Origin: Cinnamomum chago
Lineage: Eukaryota > Streptophyta > Magnoliopsida > Laurales > Lauraceae
Direction of reading: 5' to 3'
Assembly: GCA_038049695.1 (NCBI GenBank)
Contig: CP142451.1
Location: forward strand, 10,972,001-11,036,000
DNA length: 64,000 nucleotides
Made by a program: the position numbers and the translations under genes. Positions 1 to 11,970 of the stretch are shown one piece after another (positions within the stretch are counted from its first letter, which is position 1; each line of letters begins with the position of its first letter). The notes beneath the pieces were generated by a model. It ran no database searches. It saw only the letters and a program-made list of their open reading frames with translations, and had not been told where the DNA came from.

Positions 1-1722
1 ATCTCTTCCCTTACCCTCTCCATCGATAGCGATGCTACAACCTATTGTGGTCTCAAGGTCCTCTTGGTCACCCATCTATTGCATTTTTTCCAACTTTACA
101 CTCCTTCCAAATATGTGTTGGCATCTTTGTTTTCTACTTCTTCCTCTTTGTGGCCCACAAGTGGGCGACTGGGGAGGGATTCCTCTTACTATTCATTCGC
201 CAACCCTCCACTACTATCACAGCTTCACATTGAGGTAAACCATGCATAACTAACTTCCTCTCTCTTGATTTTGATTTCTAGGGCATATATGATCTTCCCA
301 TCTATTGAATATGCTTGATTTTAAGGTTGCATGAACGAACTGCTTTTGTAATTTCTGTCATTTATATGAAAAAGTGTGTCGTTGCATAGTTGAAGTTGTG
401 ATTTAAGATGTCTATGAATGTGGATAGGAATGTGACGTTAAATGTGCTGAATGAGCTGGCGCATGTCTAAATGGGTGGATGTGCGAAGGTGTGAATATGA
501 ATTGCCATGTGCAGGTGAATGCGTGGGTGTCAGTGATTAGAAATGCGAAGATGAATGTAAAGGTGAATGGCCAAGGTGTCTGCGAATGTGGAGGACGTGA
601 TTGTCAAAATGTTTGTGAATGTAAAGAGGTCTATGGATGTGAAGATGAATGTAGATGCAAATCTAATGGTAAATGCAAAATTGAAATGGTTGTTAGTTTC
701 ATCAAACATAAAGATTGAGGCCAATTGATCATTGTAGGAATGCAACTTTGGTGATGATCATTGAATGTCAGTTTTTTTTTTTTTTTTTCAAATCCCTTTA
801 TAAGCAGCGATATCTACGCTAGTAGCAGGCTAAGTCCTAAATTGGTATCTATTAAGTGATTTTATTAATTATCACAAACAGTAATATCAATGCTCGCTGC
901 TCAGCGCATAAGTGCAAAAATAACAAAAAAAAAGAGAGGGTAAATTGTGACAGGAAGTCCAATTTGGTTACTAACGAAATTGTAGATCCTTTTTTGTTTA
1001 TTAAGGGTCTAAGGTTTTTTTTTTTTTTTTAAGGGTCTAAGGGGATCTTTTCGGGAAAAACACCTTATAGTTTTATTACAACTTAATCCATCTGTTCAAA
1101 TTCAGAAGTGCACAAACAAGAATATCCAGTTCGAGAATTTAACAGTTTCTTCTTTGATGGATATTAAATCGCTTCATGAATTTGACATAGGTCTTTCGAA
1201 ATTGTGCGTAACTGACAAAATCTTATGCAGGTTCAAGTCATTTTGGTGAAATGACTTGAAATGTGCTGCTGCTTACTGAGCTGTTGAAAACACCACCAAT
1301 GATTTGGAGAATACTTTCGCCCTTAACTATATATAACAAGAAGGATTCACGGACAGAAACATCAAGTACAAAGAGGATTCACAGAGAAATACCAAGAGGA
1401 ATATCCTAATATCACTGTGTGTAACAGACTAACAGCTGCAGTCCAAGAGTACAAAGAAGCAAAAATATGAAAGAAACTACAATGTAGGACTGCAGGCACA
1501 AGTCTTATCTAGATTCTAGATGAACACATTCTTAGTCATACACTGGTTATTCTCGCTCAAACAATCCAACAGACAAACAATCTCATGTGGGGAGAATGGA
1601 AAGGTACAGTTTAGATAGCTGTTGAATCATGAAATCCAATGAACCCATATGCAGCTGGAGCATCACTGTAGAAGTCCAATTCCAGCAAGTGCAGCAGAGT
1701 CAAGGATAGGGTGCATAATCTT
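1..1722. other. No gene recognised; degenerate TGY/GAA repeats and poly-A/T tracts
   Basis: No reading frame resembles a known protein. The part from about 360 to 720 is built of loosely repeated 6-bp words (TGTGAA, GATGAA, TGTAAA, TGCAAA), which give a short Cys/Glu/Lys-rich open frame by composition alone. Long T runs occur near 772-790 and 1013-1030. The last 200 bp before 1723 should include the RRA 3' untranslated region. Confidence 0.6.
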
Positions 1723-4468
1723 CTACCACTCCGAACCATCTGGGAATGCTTTCAGTGCATCTTGATTCCCATTAACATAGCATTCCACAATTGCTTTCAT
1801 TCTCGGCAGTTTATCTGGGTGGTAATTAACATGAATGATTACTGGCTTCAACTTGCTCAGATTAGCATCTTTCCTCACTGTCTTGAACAGTACTTTGCTG
1901 TTCATGAAGAGGTAATAATCCATGGTTCTTTTAGATGCATGCAGCCCATCGTAACCAGGATGTGAGGGGAAAAAGAGCTCCTCATTAAAGACTGCTTGAT
2001 CCCATGAATTTGGCTGCCGGGAAAGTCTATCTGCCACACGATCCAGAAGCTCAATTGATGGGATTGTGGGCCTTATGTAAAAGAAACCGGAATTGTAAAC
2101 CCAAATCCGGATTGTATGAGCATATCGAGCCCAACCCATCTTGGGCTCATCAAAAACGTCATTATACCCATAAGCTGTCATGTTGTTGTGGCCATCTGTC
2201 ATGGACTCCACATCTGAATCCCTGTAGAGATAATTAAATGGGTTCTGCAAGTATACAATATCCACATCAGATAGAAGAATACTATAACCAAGTTGCAGAA
2301 ACTCCCTCAAGATGCGGAATTTCAGCCCTGAGACGGCATGGTTTCCACCTAACCTCCCAACAGAATCAACACCTTCATCACGATCTCGTCTGTACACAGG
2401 AACTCCCTTTGATTTGCAGAAACTCTCTGTTTCATCATCCAATGCAACAACGAGATAGTTGGGTATACCCACTTTTTGGATACTCCCGAACCAGACCTCC
2501 AACATCTCTTTCACATTTGAATTCGCCAATGCGACTATAAGCTCTTTCTCAACGGCCACCTTTTCAAGTATTTTAGCTAATCTCGGATTCACAGATTCAT
2601 CTGGAACAACAGCTGGATTTGTCCTCAGGGCCTTGACAGTACCAAAAGTCCCGGCTTTATGCTGGTTTCCCAATACTAAAAACTGCTTTTGGGCCTGATC
2701 CTTTCCTTGTTCAGCCAACTGAAGCTTCATGTTCAGATCCCTTACCTGCTTTTTAAGTTCTGCATTCTTCTCTGACAATGATATCAACTCTAACTTTAAC
2801 ATTTTCACCCGTTCTGGTGACTCACATGGAGATGAACTAACCTATCAAACAAAAGATGGAAAAAAAGAAAAAGAAAAAGAAAAAGAAAAAAGAATGAACA
2901 CAGACAAACAGCAACAAAAAGAATGAACAATGTGATGACCATTTTCGTTAAGTATTTGCAGAACATGAAGTTGCAGAGTTTCAATTGGAGTCTACAGAAG
3001 CATTGAAATAAAGCATAAAATGTTTTCAACAAGAATCATGCAAGCACAATCAATTTACTATTTTAATAAAAACTCAGATGGAGCCTTAAAGCACAAATTC
3101 ACAGGTGTGGCCAATAAGATTAACATTGACCATAAGATTTACTGTATAAAGGTTAAGTACTATCTGGTGCTTTCTTTCTCTCAAATGCTTTGCTGTTTGC
3201 TGCATCTTGACAAAAGTTGAAGATTTTAATTGCTGGAGTGTGTGGGTGTTTCTGCTTGGGGGCGACAATCATCTATAGGATGCTACTCTTTGTCATCATA
3301 TGTAGTGAACGGATGGAAAGAAACAACAGATGGCAAAAGTCGAGGTTTCTCTTATCCAACAGATTGTGAGATGACAAACTCATTAATGATACACTGAGCT
3401 TTTGGTAGATCAGATTTTGGAGTGTAACCTTTTGCTGCTTGTGACGGCCAAGATTAGGCTGAATCATGATGGAAAGCACAAATGGCAATTCCTTTTAACT
3501 CAATTTTAATGGGAACTAAATGGGCAATCTTCAATTGGCCAATGTTCTACAAACATAAACAGAGAGCTCAAACAAAATTATCCACTCCAATTAAATGAGG
3601 TCAAGGACAGCACAATGTTAGCAGAGTAAAAAAAATCTTCAAGTTTTCATTCGTGGGACATCCCAGAATTCAATTAATGCCATTTCATGAACCTCTAAGA
3701 ACACCCCTCTTGAAATCAGGCTATCGATTTATCTTCCATCACCACATTTACATACAACACATAGTTCTAAAATAAGCAATCTATCTCCACCTTCCATGGT
3801 CCACATTGGATTGAAGAGAAGAACTCCAAAGTTTGGGTATCATATGAATATCAACTAAAATGGCACACTGTTCCCATGATCAGAACAGAACGAACAATCA
3901 AGGCAACCATCAATCAAAAGGTTCTTGTCCATTTGGTTTATTTATTTAATTTCCTATTCAACCATACATTTCGCAACAATTAAGAATCCTTTACCGATGG
4001 CAAGGATCATCCAATTGCGGGGATTTTTGGGCCGCGCAATCATGATCAACAGCAGGCCCCTACAGATGAACGGTCCAGATCTCAGATAGACGCTGACTAC
4101 TAATCTCGTCAAAAATTTCTACATAAATCTCAATCCAAAGTATCCTAATTGATCAGAATCCTCAATCCAAACTTTCAAGAATCAAACTTTTTCATTTCCA
4201 CCACAATCTCCAACAAATTCACAGCATTCAAAGCCAAATCCACCGAAGAATGCAACAAAATTACCAGAAATGCGATCTAGGGCACAAAAGACACTACCTG
4301 AACAGCAGATTTCGCTGATTGATGCTCCTGTGGCGGATCGGAGCCTAAGAAACCGTTGGGGAAGAGAAAGGCGAAGATGCATCCGACTAAGATGCCGACT
4401 CCGATCGCCGCTGCGATTCTCGATCCTCGAATCGACTGACCAGCGACTCTCTCTCTACGCCCTGTCAT
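1723..4468 (-). CDS. RRA: RRA-type arabinosyltransferase (GT77), two exons
   Basis: Two coding exons: 4298-4468 (57 codons) and 1723-2841, joined in phase 0 across a 1456-bp intron (donor CAG|GTAGTG, acceptor GATAG|GTT). The product is about 429 aa, the usual length of Arabidopsis RRA1-3. A short basic N-terminus precedes one membrane anchor (about residues 16-36), as in a type II Golgi protein. A Glu/Lys/Gln-rich coiled-coil stem follows (about 70-112), then the nucleotide-diphospho-sugar transferase domain with the DVD metal/UDP-sugar motif at 249-251 ([16 protein letters not shown]). The C-terminus keeps the family ending ([16 protein letters not shown]). Known family role: adding arabinose to the short arabinoside chains on hydroxyproline of extensins, in the Golgi. 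The start at 4468 was chosen because it opens the family N-terminus (MTGRRERV). A (GA)n tract lies just upstream. No defect is seen. Which of RRA1, 2 or 3 is closest cannot be told. Confidence 0.93.
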
Positions 4469-4587
4469 CGACTCCGATCCTCAGATCTTCAAGAGCAGAA
4501 AAAGAGAAAAAAACCTTCCTTTAATGAAAAGATAATGGCGATTTGCAGAGAGAATCAGAAACCCTAACTTCTTGTAGCTGCAACCCT

Positions 4588-4622
<35 letters not shown>
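4588..4622. repeat. (GA)n microsatellite in the RRA leader/promoter
   Basis: An uninterrupted AG dinucleotide run lies about 120-155 bp upstream of the RRA start codon. On the RRA strand it reads (CT)n, a common feature of plant 5' leaders and core promoters. Whether it is transcribed cannot be seen. Confidence 0.85.
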
Positions 4623-4626
<4 letters not shown>

Positions 4627-5187
4627 AAGTCGTCGATGGATAAAGAGAGACTTGAGAAGTCGCACAGATGTGATACAGATAATTATACAGCTGACAATGG
4701 AGCTTTTTCAAAAAATCATTGTCGTTGGTAGGCAAAGTGGGTTTTGTTTAATTGTGTGGGCCCCACTAATGATATCTGGGCCATTGAGCACCGTCGACCT
4801 GGTGGGGGCACCTGTGGATGGCCTGTGCTTCAGAGTATTTTTTTTTTGCCTTCCGTTAGATTGGTCATCGTTAATAGAAATGGACGGTCTAGATTTTAGA
4901 TCAATCATGGGGTGGGCCCCACCGTGTGTACGATCATGGTAAAGAAGACACCATTGGATCAACCAATAGGGCTTTGTGCTCTTTCCTTGGAGTATTGAGT
5001 TGATGGAGTGATCTACACCGTTGATCTTAAGAACTTCAGTGATGGACAATGCCCCCACGAAGGCCCAGTTCTCGAATTCAAAACTTTGGGCCCCTGTTTC
5101 TCCGCGAATTGGATTCCTGGAATTTCCAATAAGTGTGTATTCTAAATTTGAATAACAAAGGTAAAATATCCAGCTAACAATCTCCTC
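4623..5187. other. Upstream DNA of RRA with GGGCCCCAC-rich intergenic repeat
   Basis: No gene seen. The stretch carries words such as GTGGGCCCCAC and GGACGGTCTAGAT, which recur elsewhere in the window (for example near 27960-28090 and 40780-41240). They look like a worn dispersed repeat. A minus-strand frame at 4708-5058 is an accident of this repeat. Confidence 0.5.
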
Positions 5188-6166
5188 AGGGGTGTTTGGA
5201 AAGCAAATATTTTTAAAGATTTTGCTACATTATCTCCTACTTTAGAATGTAATATGCATACCTAAAAACTAGGTGTTTGGATAACTTAGAAAGTATTCTA
5301 TAATATCTCACTTTCTTATAAAAATCTTCATATTGTAATATTCAAGTATATGTTGTATAAAAAAAATCTTTCGTTAAGAAAACTAACCAAAACAAGGGTC
5401 AAAAGTAAAAATTTATAAGAAACTCCTACCATGGTGGCCAACTACATTTTTTTTAATATTAATGGTTTCTATAGGAATCCTACTATGACTTTCAATCTTA
5501 GATGGGCCCTTTGGTATTTATAAATTTTAAGTGGGTCCCATAGCTCTATCATAATTACATAGTTTCTTTATTGATTACTAACATTAGATGGGTCCTACAA
5601 GTATTACATTAGGCAATTTCTACCATGATTACCAACATTAATGCCCCCCTAGTGATTACTATAATTAGCTTGGTTAATATGACTGTTAACATCAAATGAG
5701 TCCCACATTGATTTTTCATAAATGGATTCAATGATATTTTACACTCGAGAGGGGTCTCTTCTATAATCACCATTGGATGTATTACATTATAATTATAAAC
5801 ATTTGGTGGACCCACATTGATTAAAATACATTCCTCGTGGGTTTTAACATTCTGTCTGATGATTTTTTAATTAGATGGGCCCTACCATGGTTACCGATAT
5901 TAAATCAATCTAGTATGACTCTAGTTAGTGGGTTCCATTAGGTCAATTATCTAGGTTTCTCTATTCATTTTTTATTTCAGTGCATCATCCAGTGAAAATT
6001 TTATAAATTGCCAAACACTTTAAGGTATATTGAAATTTGTAGAAATTGCCAAACACCATAACTGACATACCTATTATAATATGTCACTATTTTATTATGT
6101 GATAATGAAATCTTACAATATTTAAATTTGGTGATATTATGTTCTTCTTTTATCCAAACACCCCCT
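5188..6166. mobile_element. MITE-like element with short inverted ends
   Basis: The left end AGGGGTGTTTGGA and the right end TCCAAACACCCCC(T) are inverted repeats enclosing about 980 bp of AT-rich, non-coding DNA. The inside repeats a loose module (ATTACTAACATTAGATGGGTCC and variants) about every 50-70 bp. I could not find a convincing target duplication, so the superfamily is open and the exact ends are approximate. Confidence 0.5.
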
Positions 6167-7015
6167 AAAGAACTAAGGGCCTGCTTGGATGTTTACGGAA
6201 TATAATAGTTACCTATTTAAATGTTGTAAGATTAAATATTGCAGAATAAAATAATGTAATATTATAATATTATAATATTTTTGCTGTTTGGCGATTTTTA
6301 AAAGAATTTTACAAATTTTAAATTGAGTTGTTTGGAAAGTGCTATGATTAAAGTAAATTACATTATTAGAATAATTTTATTAAATCTTTTAATTTATATG
6401 TAATTTATCATATTTGGATAAAAAAGTAATGTGGTAAAAAAATCCCATAAGAATATGATAAAAAAAAACTCTAATTACCCCTATTCTTATTAAATGTTAA
6501 GAAAAATGACTCTTGAATTACCAATATATCTTTTGATAGAAAATTAAATAAAATCTTTAAGTAAGCCTCCTAAGTGTAACTCGTGTGAGGTGAGAATCAA
6601 GCCCATTAATGAATTAGATTACTCTCCTCAATAAGCTGAGAACCAAGTGGCCCCCACTAAATAACATAATTATGTGGGATCACATAAATAGTGTGATAAT
6701 GGGGGGGCTCTTTAAATGATAGTTAATGTCGAGGTGTAAGTGTAACTCATGTGAGATGAAAATAAAATCCTCCCTTAATGGGCATTGATGGGTTGACGGT
6801 TGTAAAACACTATTCCAAGGAGTGGAGAAATGGCTAATGTAGAATCGATGAGCTGATGTGAATCTTTCTCTCCGTGGCCTTAGATCTACAACCTTTTTTT
6901 CATAGTGTGGGAGGTCCTTTTTTTTTTTTCAAATTTAAACACCTAAAATGTCTAAATTATGCTTCCCTTAAAAGTTCTTATCATTAATCATGGACACGTA
7001 AGTATGGACAAAATT

Positions 7016-7052
<37 letters not shown>

Positions 7053-8111
7053 GAAAGAAAGAGAAGATTTACTGGTTTGAGAAGGAGAAAATCGCGAAGA
7101 ACTTTTGAGAAAGAGAAAATTACAAAAATCGCGAAGTTGTCTAGGGACCTGCCAGAACTCAGATAAACTTAAAAAAACGCAGATAAATTTGCCAAAACTC
7201 AGTTAGATTTATTCGAGTTTTTGAGTTTTGCTAAACAAATCGATTTTCCAAAACTCAGATAACTTTATATCTGAGTTGAGATATAAAGTTATTTGAATTT
7301 AGAAAGTTATTTGAATTTCTTTCAGAATTCAGATACTTTCCATTTGAATCCAGATAAAGTTATCTGGCTTTGATGTTGTATTATCCTTGTAAAGATAATG
7401 CTCGAAGTCATGCCTTATGATGTAGAGACGAAACATCTGGTAAACTTCGACATGAGAGCTGTATTCTGATTAGGAATTCCCTTCAATTTGAATTTCGAAT
7501 TTTGTTGGAAAATAGCCTGAAGATGTTTGAATGGTTGTGCTAATTATGCTAATTAATATGATATTTGAGCTGAAAACTAGGAGGAAAATATGTGATATGA
7601 CCTATTTGGCAGTTAAGGGGCAAAATAGTTATCAAAAAATCGAATTGGCCTCACTAGAGGCATTAGTGCAAAATAGCTTGGATTGCGCCTTTATTTTATA
7701 AGATTCTAGAGACTTCAAGCTAATTATTTCTTTTTTTTCCAAGTAACATCTAGCTTAGAATAAATTAAGGGAAGATGGAAATGGAGTACTGCACCCATCA
7801 TCCTAGTAATCAAATTTCGGGAAAGTCTTGCTCTGATATGCATATCTCCATCATGTTTGCTTTACCCATCACTTTTTTTTTTAATAATCCTTCGTTGAAA
7901 TATATTTTACCATAAATTTCTAGGGATTCAATTCTATGAAGGTCGTTTCTAACTGTTGGGCCTTGATTTTGTACTATTTAGGTCGTGTCCAGCCCAACCC
8001 ATAGGCGAGAAACCTCTCTTTTTCTCCTGTCATGTGTCCTCACTTGACATTGGTGCTCATAAGCATGAAAAAATTACGATTGGAGTAGGTTAACGGTCAA
8101 CAACAAAGTAA
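6167..8111. other. No gene seen; AT-rich intergenic DNA with repeat ends
   Basis: A second element may begin at about 6176 (TAAGGGCCTGCTTGG, a Tourist-like end), but its partner was not found. At 7020-7060 there is a purine tract of poly-A and AAAGA/GAAA repeats. At about 7140-7370 short variants of AACTCAGATAAACTT occur many times. No reading frame of interest on either strand. Confidence 0.5.
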
Positions 8112-8200
8112 TACTTGGCCAATTGTAGCTTAGCTGGTTAGTGATATTGGAATATCCCAAGGTGCAGAGCTTGAGTCTCATATATAGTAATAGTAGTAAT
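8112..8200 (+). mobile_element. tRNA-derived SINE remnant (A-box and weak B-box)
   Basis: TAGCTTAGCTGG at about 8128 is a perfect RNA polymerase III A-box. About 40 bp on, GCTTGAGTCTC resembles a B-box. An AGTAATAGTAG tail follows. It does not fold as a complete tRNA, so it is called a SINE head or tRNA relic. No target duplication was found. Confidence 0.4.
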
Positions 8201-8232
8201 AATAATATAAAAAGCAACACGCAACCAACTCT

Positions 8233-9018
8233 AATTTACCCATTATAATATATTATAGGCGTAGGAATCGATTTCGAAATTGAGCTCTAATTTCGCAATT
8301 GATTGCAAAATTGGAGCTCAATTTCGATTTCAATTTTAATTTAAAGAGAGATTTTAGGGATTTGGGAGAAATTTTTTATTTTAGTCATCTAAATATAGAG
8401 ACCAACACATCAATACATTTATCTACATATTAGATTTTTAGATAAAGATGGTTTCTCATGTGATCTCAAAATATTATTTCTAACATATAATGATACACGA
8501 TGCATAGGGATGTAAATGGATACCCGATTCTATGATTACCCGAAGGTTCCGACCCGTTAAGAATTGGGTCTGGGTCCTTATTTAGATCCCGATAAGTAAA
8601 TGGGTCCGGGTCCGGTTACGGTTCCACCTTGGTTCGGACCCGTGGACCCAAGACCCGATATATTACCTCAATTTTTGAAAATCTCTCCTCAAAACCATGT
8701 TTTTTTAATATAATTCTCTACCTAAACCTGAACCCAGATCTAGACCCGTCCCATAAATGGTTCTAGTTCCGGTTCTAGAGCAAAAAAACCGGTTCCGAAA
8801 CGGTTTCGGGTCCAGATCCGGTTCCACCTTCTTTTTAACGGTTCCGATTCCGAGTCCACCATGGATCCGAACCGGAACGGACCTGTTTACAACCCTAACG
8901 ATGTATAGATCTATGATCATAAATTATAAATCTATGGTTAAATAATTAATTTTAAATTAATTATTATTTAATATTATAAATTATTTTGCCCGCGATAAGC
9001 GCGGGCGTGTTTTGCTAG
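8233..9018 (+). mobile_element. Non-autonomous Helitron-like element, interrupted by a hAT
   Basis: The right end has the Helitron signature: a perfect 7-bp stem hairpin (GCCCGCG-ATAAG-CGCGGGC, 8988-9006), then 8 nt, then CTAG (9015-9018) followed by T. The body is non-coding. Its left part (about 8233-8500) is repeated downstream at about 9017-9280. The left end is not resolved, because no clean A|TC start is visible. A 393-bp hAT lies inside. Confidence 0.6.
8505..8897. mobile_element. Short non-autonomous hAT element (nested)
   Basis: Ends TAGGGATGTAAATGG and (inverted) TAGGGTTGTAAACAGG are flanked by the 8-bp duplications ACGATGCA/ACGATGTA (7 of 8 match), the length typical of hAT. The inside is built of GGGTCC/GGTTCC words facing opposite ways in the two halves. 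It sits in the Helitron-like repeat, whose other copy lacks it, so the insertion can be read directly. Confidence 0.75.
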
Positions 9019-9477
9019 TTAATATATATTATAGACGTGGGATTCGATTTCGAAATTAAGCTCTAATTTCGCAAATGATTGCAAAATTGGAGCTTAATTT
9101 CGATTTTAATTTTAATTTGATGAGAGATTTTAGGGATTTAGGAGAAATTATCGATCTTAGTCATCTAAATATAGAGTCCAACACATTCAACACATCTATC
9201 TAGACTTTTAGATAAAAATGGTTTCTCATGTGGTCTAACAAATTTTCTCTCTAACATATAAGGGTACACTTTGCATAGATCTATTAGATAAAGATGGTTT
9301 CTCATGTGGTCTAAATTTTTTTCTTTCTAACCTATAAGGATACACGTTGCATAGATCTATGGTCATAAATTATAAATCTATGGTTATAGATCTATGGTTA
9401 AATAATTAATTTTAAATTAATTATTTTAAATTATTATTTATTTTTTAATATTATAAATTATCGCGGGTGTTTGCTAG
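9019..9477 (+). mobile_element. Second Helitron-like 3' portion, tandem to the first
   Basis: This segment repeats the body of the preceding element (shared words such as ATGGTTTCTCATGTGGTCT and ATAAATTATAAATCTATGG) and ends in a worn version of its 3' end, TCGCGGGTGTTTGCTAG. The hairpin is mostly lost. A short inner duplication (about 9281-9330) repeats the middle once more. Confidence 0.5.
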
Positions 9478-9707
9478 TCTTCACCTTATTATTATTGGGA
9501 ACCCAATCCATTCATGTCACCTATTCACCTTATTTTAAAGATCTCACAGGGAGATGAAAATCGTGTTGACCATAAAAGGAAGGTCAAATGCCAAAATAAT
9601 GCAAGGATCGAATATGATCGCATGTAGGCTGGGCCAGTCTGAATTCTGTCACATATAAGCCTGAGTTTTAACAATCTAACCACTTTGGGCATGTGTCCAA
9701 AGCCTTA

Positions 9708-10236
9708 TGGCATGTTTGTGTAGCCCATTTCCGCGGAAAAGGTTGTAGTTTTCTGCCAAAAACTTTTTTTTTCATATGTTTGGTGCGACAGTTTTCCGTG
9801 AAGATGCTTTTTCGCTACGTCAGTTTTTTCCTTCCTATGCATGAAAATAGACTTCCTATGTGTGGGGGGGGGGGGGGGGGTATGGAAAGTCCATTTCCAC
9901 GGAAAACTGACCCCCCAATTTCCTCTCTCTCACCCTCACTCCACCTAGCCATCCTCTTTCTTCCTCTTCCTCTTCCCCTCCCAACCCCACCCACCCACCC
10001 CATACACATACCAACCCACCCACCTAATAGTTTTCACTAAAAAGTGGTTTTCACTAAAGAAATTCATAGCTGCACCAAACAACATTAGCACTAATTCATC
10101 GAGGAAAACCTTTTTACACCAAACATAAAATTTTGACTTCCGCGGAAAAACTTTTCCAAAGAATTTGAAACCCATGGATTTTACTGATGTGACAATTTTC
10201 AATTTTCACGGAAATTACATGTACACAAACGTGCCC
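9708..10236. mobile_element. Tourist-like (PIF/Harbinger) MITE, copy 1
   Basis: Inverted ends (T)GGCATGTTTGTGTA and TGTACACAAACGTGCCC are flanked by TTA on both sides (9705-9707 and 10237-10239), the target of PIF/Harbinger. It is 529 bp long and is a relative of the 531-bp element at 53341-53871. It contains palindromes of the type TTCCGCGGAA and a G17 run (9864-9880) where the other copy has a much shorter one. Confidence 0.8.
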
Positions 10237-10418
10237 TTAGGTAGAGAGCAAAATGGGCTAGGCTGACTTATCGGACCAAACAAGATACTAGCCTAGCTGG
10301 GTCAAGTAACTCCCAAGACAAGCAAGCATAAGGTTGTGCCGAATCCAAGACTTAATATTAGGCCCAATAATTAGACGGGACTAGGAATGACAACTGTGGT
10401 GAAGTGGATTGTCATCAT

Positions 10419-10600
10419 CATCTTTTTTTATTTTTATTTTTACAACGGAGGGTGTCCCAGACCTTTGGGCTAGAATAATCCCTACGGGCACAGAAGGAAC
10501 CGGGTAAATCCCCCATGGTCCTAGTGTGGTAGTGCAGTTTCGAACTCTCAACATCCGAGTGCAGCCATGGTCCTAGGCCAACCAAGCTACCTTTTGGAGT
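10419..10600 (-). mobile_element. SINE with 14-bp target duplication, copy 1
   Basis: The body is flanked by the perfect duplication TGGATTGTCATCAT (10405-10418 and 10601-10614). Poly-T at its left edge is the 3' tail, so the SINE is on the minus strand. The tRNA-like head, at the right, has GGTAGCTTGGTTGG as A-box and GAGTTCGAAAC as B-box (minus-strand reading). A second full copy lies at 46092 and pieces lie at 14709 and 57393. Confidence 0.85.
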
Positions 10601-10614
10601 TGGATTGTCATCAT

Positions 10615-10942
10615 ATTAAGTGTCCCATTTGTAAGATTGGCTTAAAATAAATAAGCTTTAGATCATATGTCATGTTGTTCTAACTTTGTTCCATGGATAG
10701 ATAGTGAATTTGTGTGAAGGAAATGAACTTAATCCTAACTACTTAAGTTAGTTTGTCAAGTATACTTTTTGAATCTATTGGACTTTAAATATACATATAA
10801 AGTCTACCAAGTCATGTTCTTCCACCCCCACCTAGTTTCCTGCGCTCCTTCTCCCATGTGATGATTTACGCTAGAATAATCAGCAGGTTTAAGTCTCTTC
10901 CCCTTCTATCATATTAAACATTATCCAATCCTCCACTTGTTT

Positions 10943-10977
<35 letters not shown>

Positions 10978-11159
10978 GTTGTGTATCTCAATTCTGTGAG
11001 ATTATTAAAAAACAACGAAATAGACTTCTAAGATGTGTCGACGTAGTCATTAAGAAGATTGTTAAGGCGCTTTCTAGTTATTGGGCTTGATTATTTGGAT
11101 GGAGTTGAATATAGAGGACTTCGTGGTAAAGTGGGAATCTGAAAGTGCTTATCTAGAAT
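10615..11159. other. No gene seen; T32 homopolymer
   Basis: Intergenic DNA. A run of about 32 T at 10945-10976 could be the poly-A tail of a minus-strand retroposon, but the sequence beside it was not recognised. Confidence 0.5.
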
Positions 11160-11970
11160 GGATGTTAGTCCAATAATCAATGTAGTGGAACAAAAAATAA
11201 AGCAAACTAGCAAATAGATCTACTAATCACACACCACAAAAAGATAGGTATAATATTTTACGTGGAAACCTTATCCAGTGAGAAAAACCACGATCTGAAA
11301 TCAAACACTATTGTAAGATTACAAGATATTCTCATAGCTTCCTTTCTCAGTCATTCCGTCAACCTAAAAACTGTAGTTGTTCTTGTACAACTTTTCATGT
11401 TGCCACCACTTCCTCATTAAGCATCGCTCCCTATACTTTGATCTAGCAACACCTTGTGAACCAAGATGAACAAATCTCCTACGCGAAGGTAGAAGCAACA
11501 AACCTTTTAGAGCAACTCTTCATCACAAACTCTCAATAATGACTTTAGAGAACTATGAATCTCTCTTAGGGTTATCTCAACTCAGAACTATGAGAGAGTT
11601 AACTTCTTGTCTTCTTAATCTCCACTTAGGGTTGAGAGAAACACACTTTAAATAACCCAATATCTGTACCTTAGTATTATAACACAAATATGACTCAAAG
11701 TGGAAACACCAACTGGAAAATGAAACAAATCCGCGCAACCCAAACTGGAAAATTTCCGACATCCGATTGATAGGGTATGGGGTCGATCGATCGAGTAACC
11801 CTCGTCTCCCGAAATCTTTTAGTCCAGCCTGTTAACTAAGATAGTCTTCACATCCGATAGATCCAATCCATAACTGATCGATCGGGCCTCGTGAGTTCAC
11901 TCGGATTTCTTCTATTTTCTTCTCTTTCTTTGTTTCAGATCTTCTGGTGACACAGTCACAGCTCATTTTA
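11160..11970 (+). mobile_element. Probable Copia-type LTR fossil
   Basis: The passage around 11258-11330 (TTTTACGTGGAAACC, then GAGAAAAACCACG) resembles a conserved stretch known from LTRs of plant Copia elements. No coding part is left, the ends are not clear and no second LTR was found, so it is probably a solo or partial LTR. It is clearly old and broken. Confidence 0.3.

Noticed and set aside
479-718. Cys-rich small protein candidate (79 aa)
   Set aside because: Composition follows a degenerate hexamer repeat; no signal peptide and no regular cysteine spacing of a known peptide family.
8118-8190. tRNA gene
   Set aside because: The A-box is good but the B-box is weak and no cloverleaf closes; better seen as a SINE or tRNA relic.
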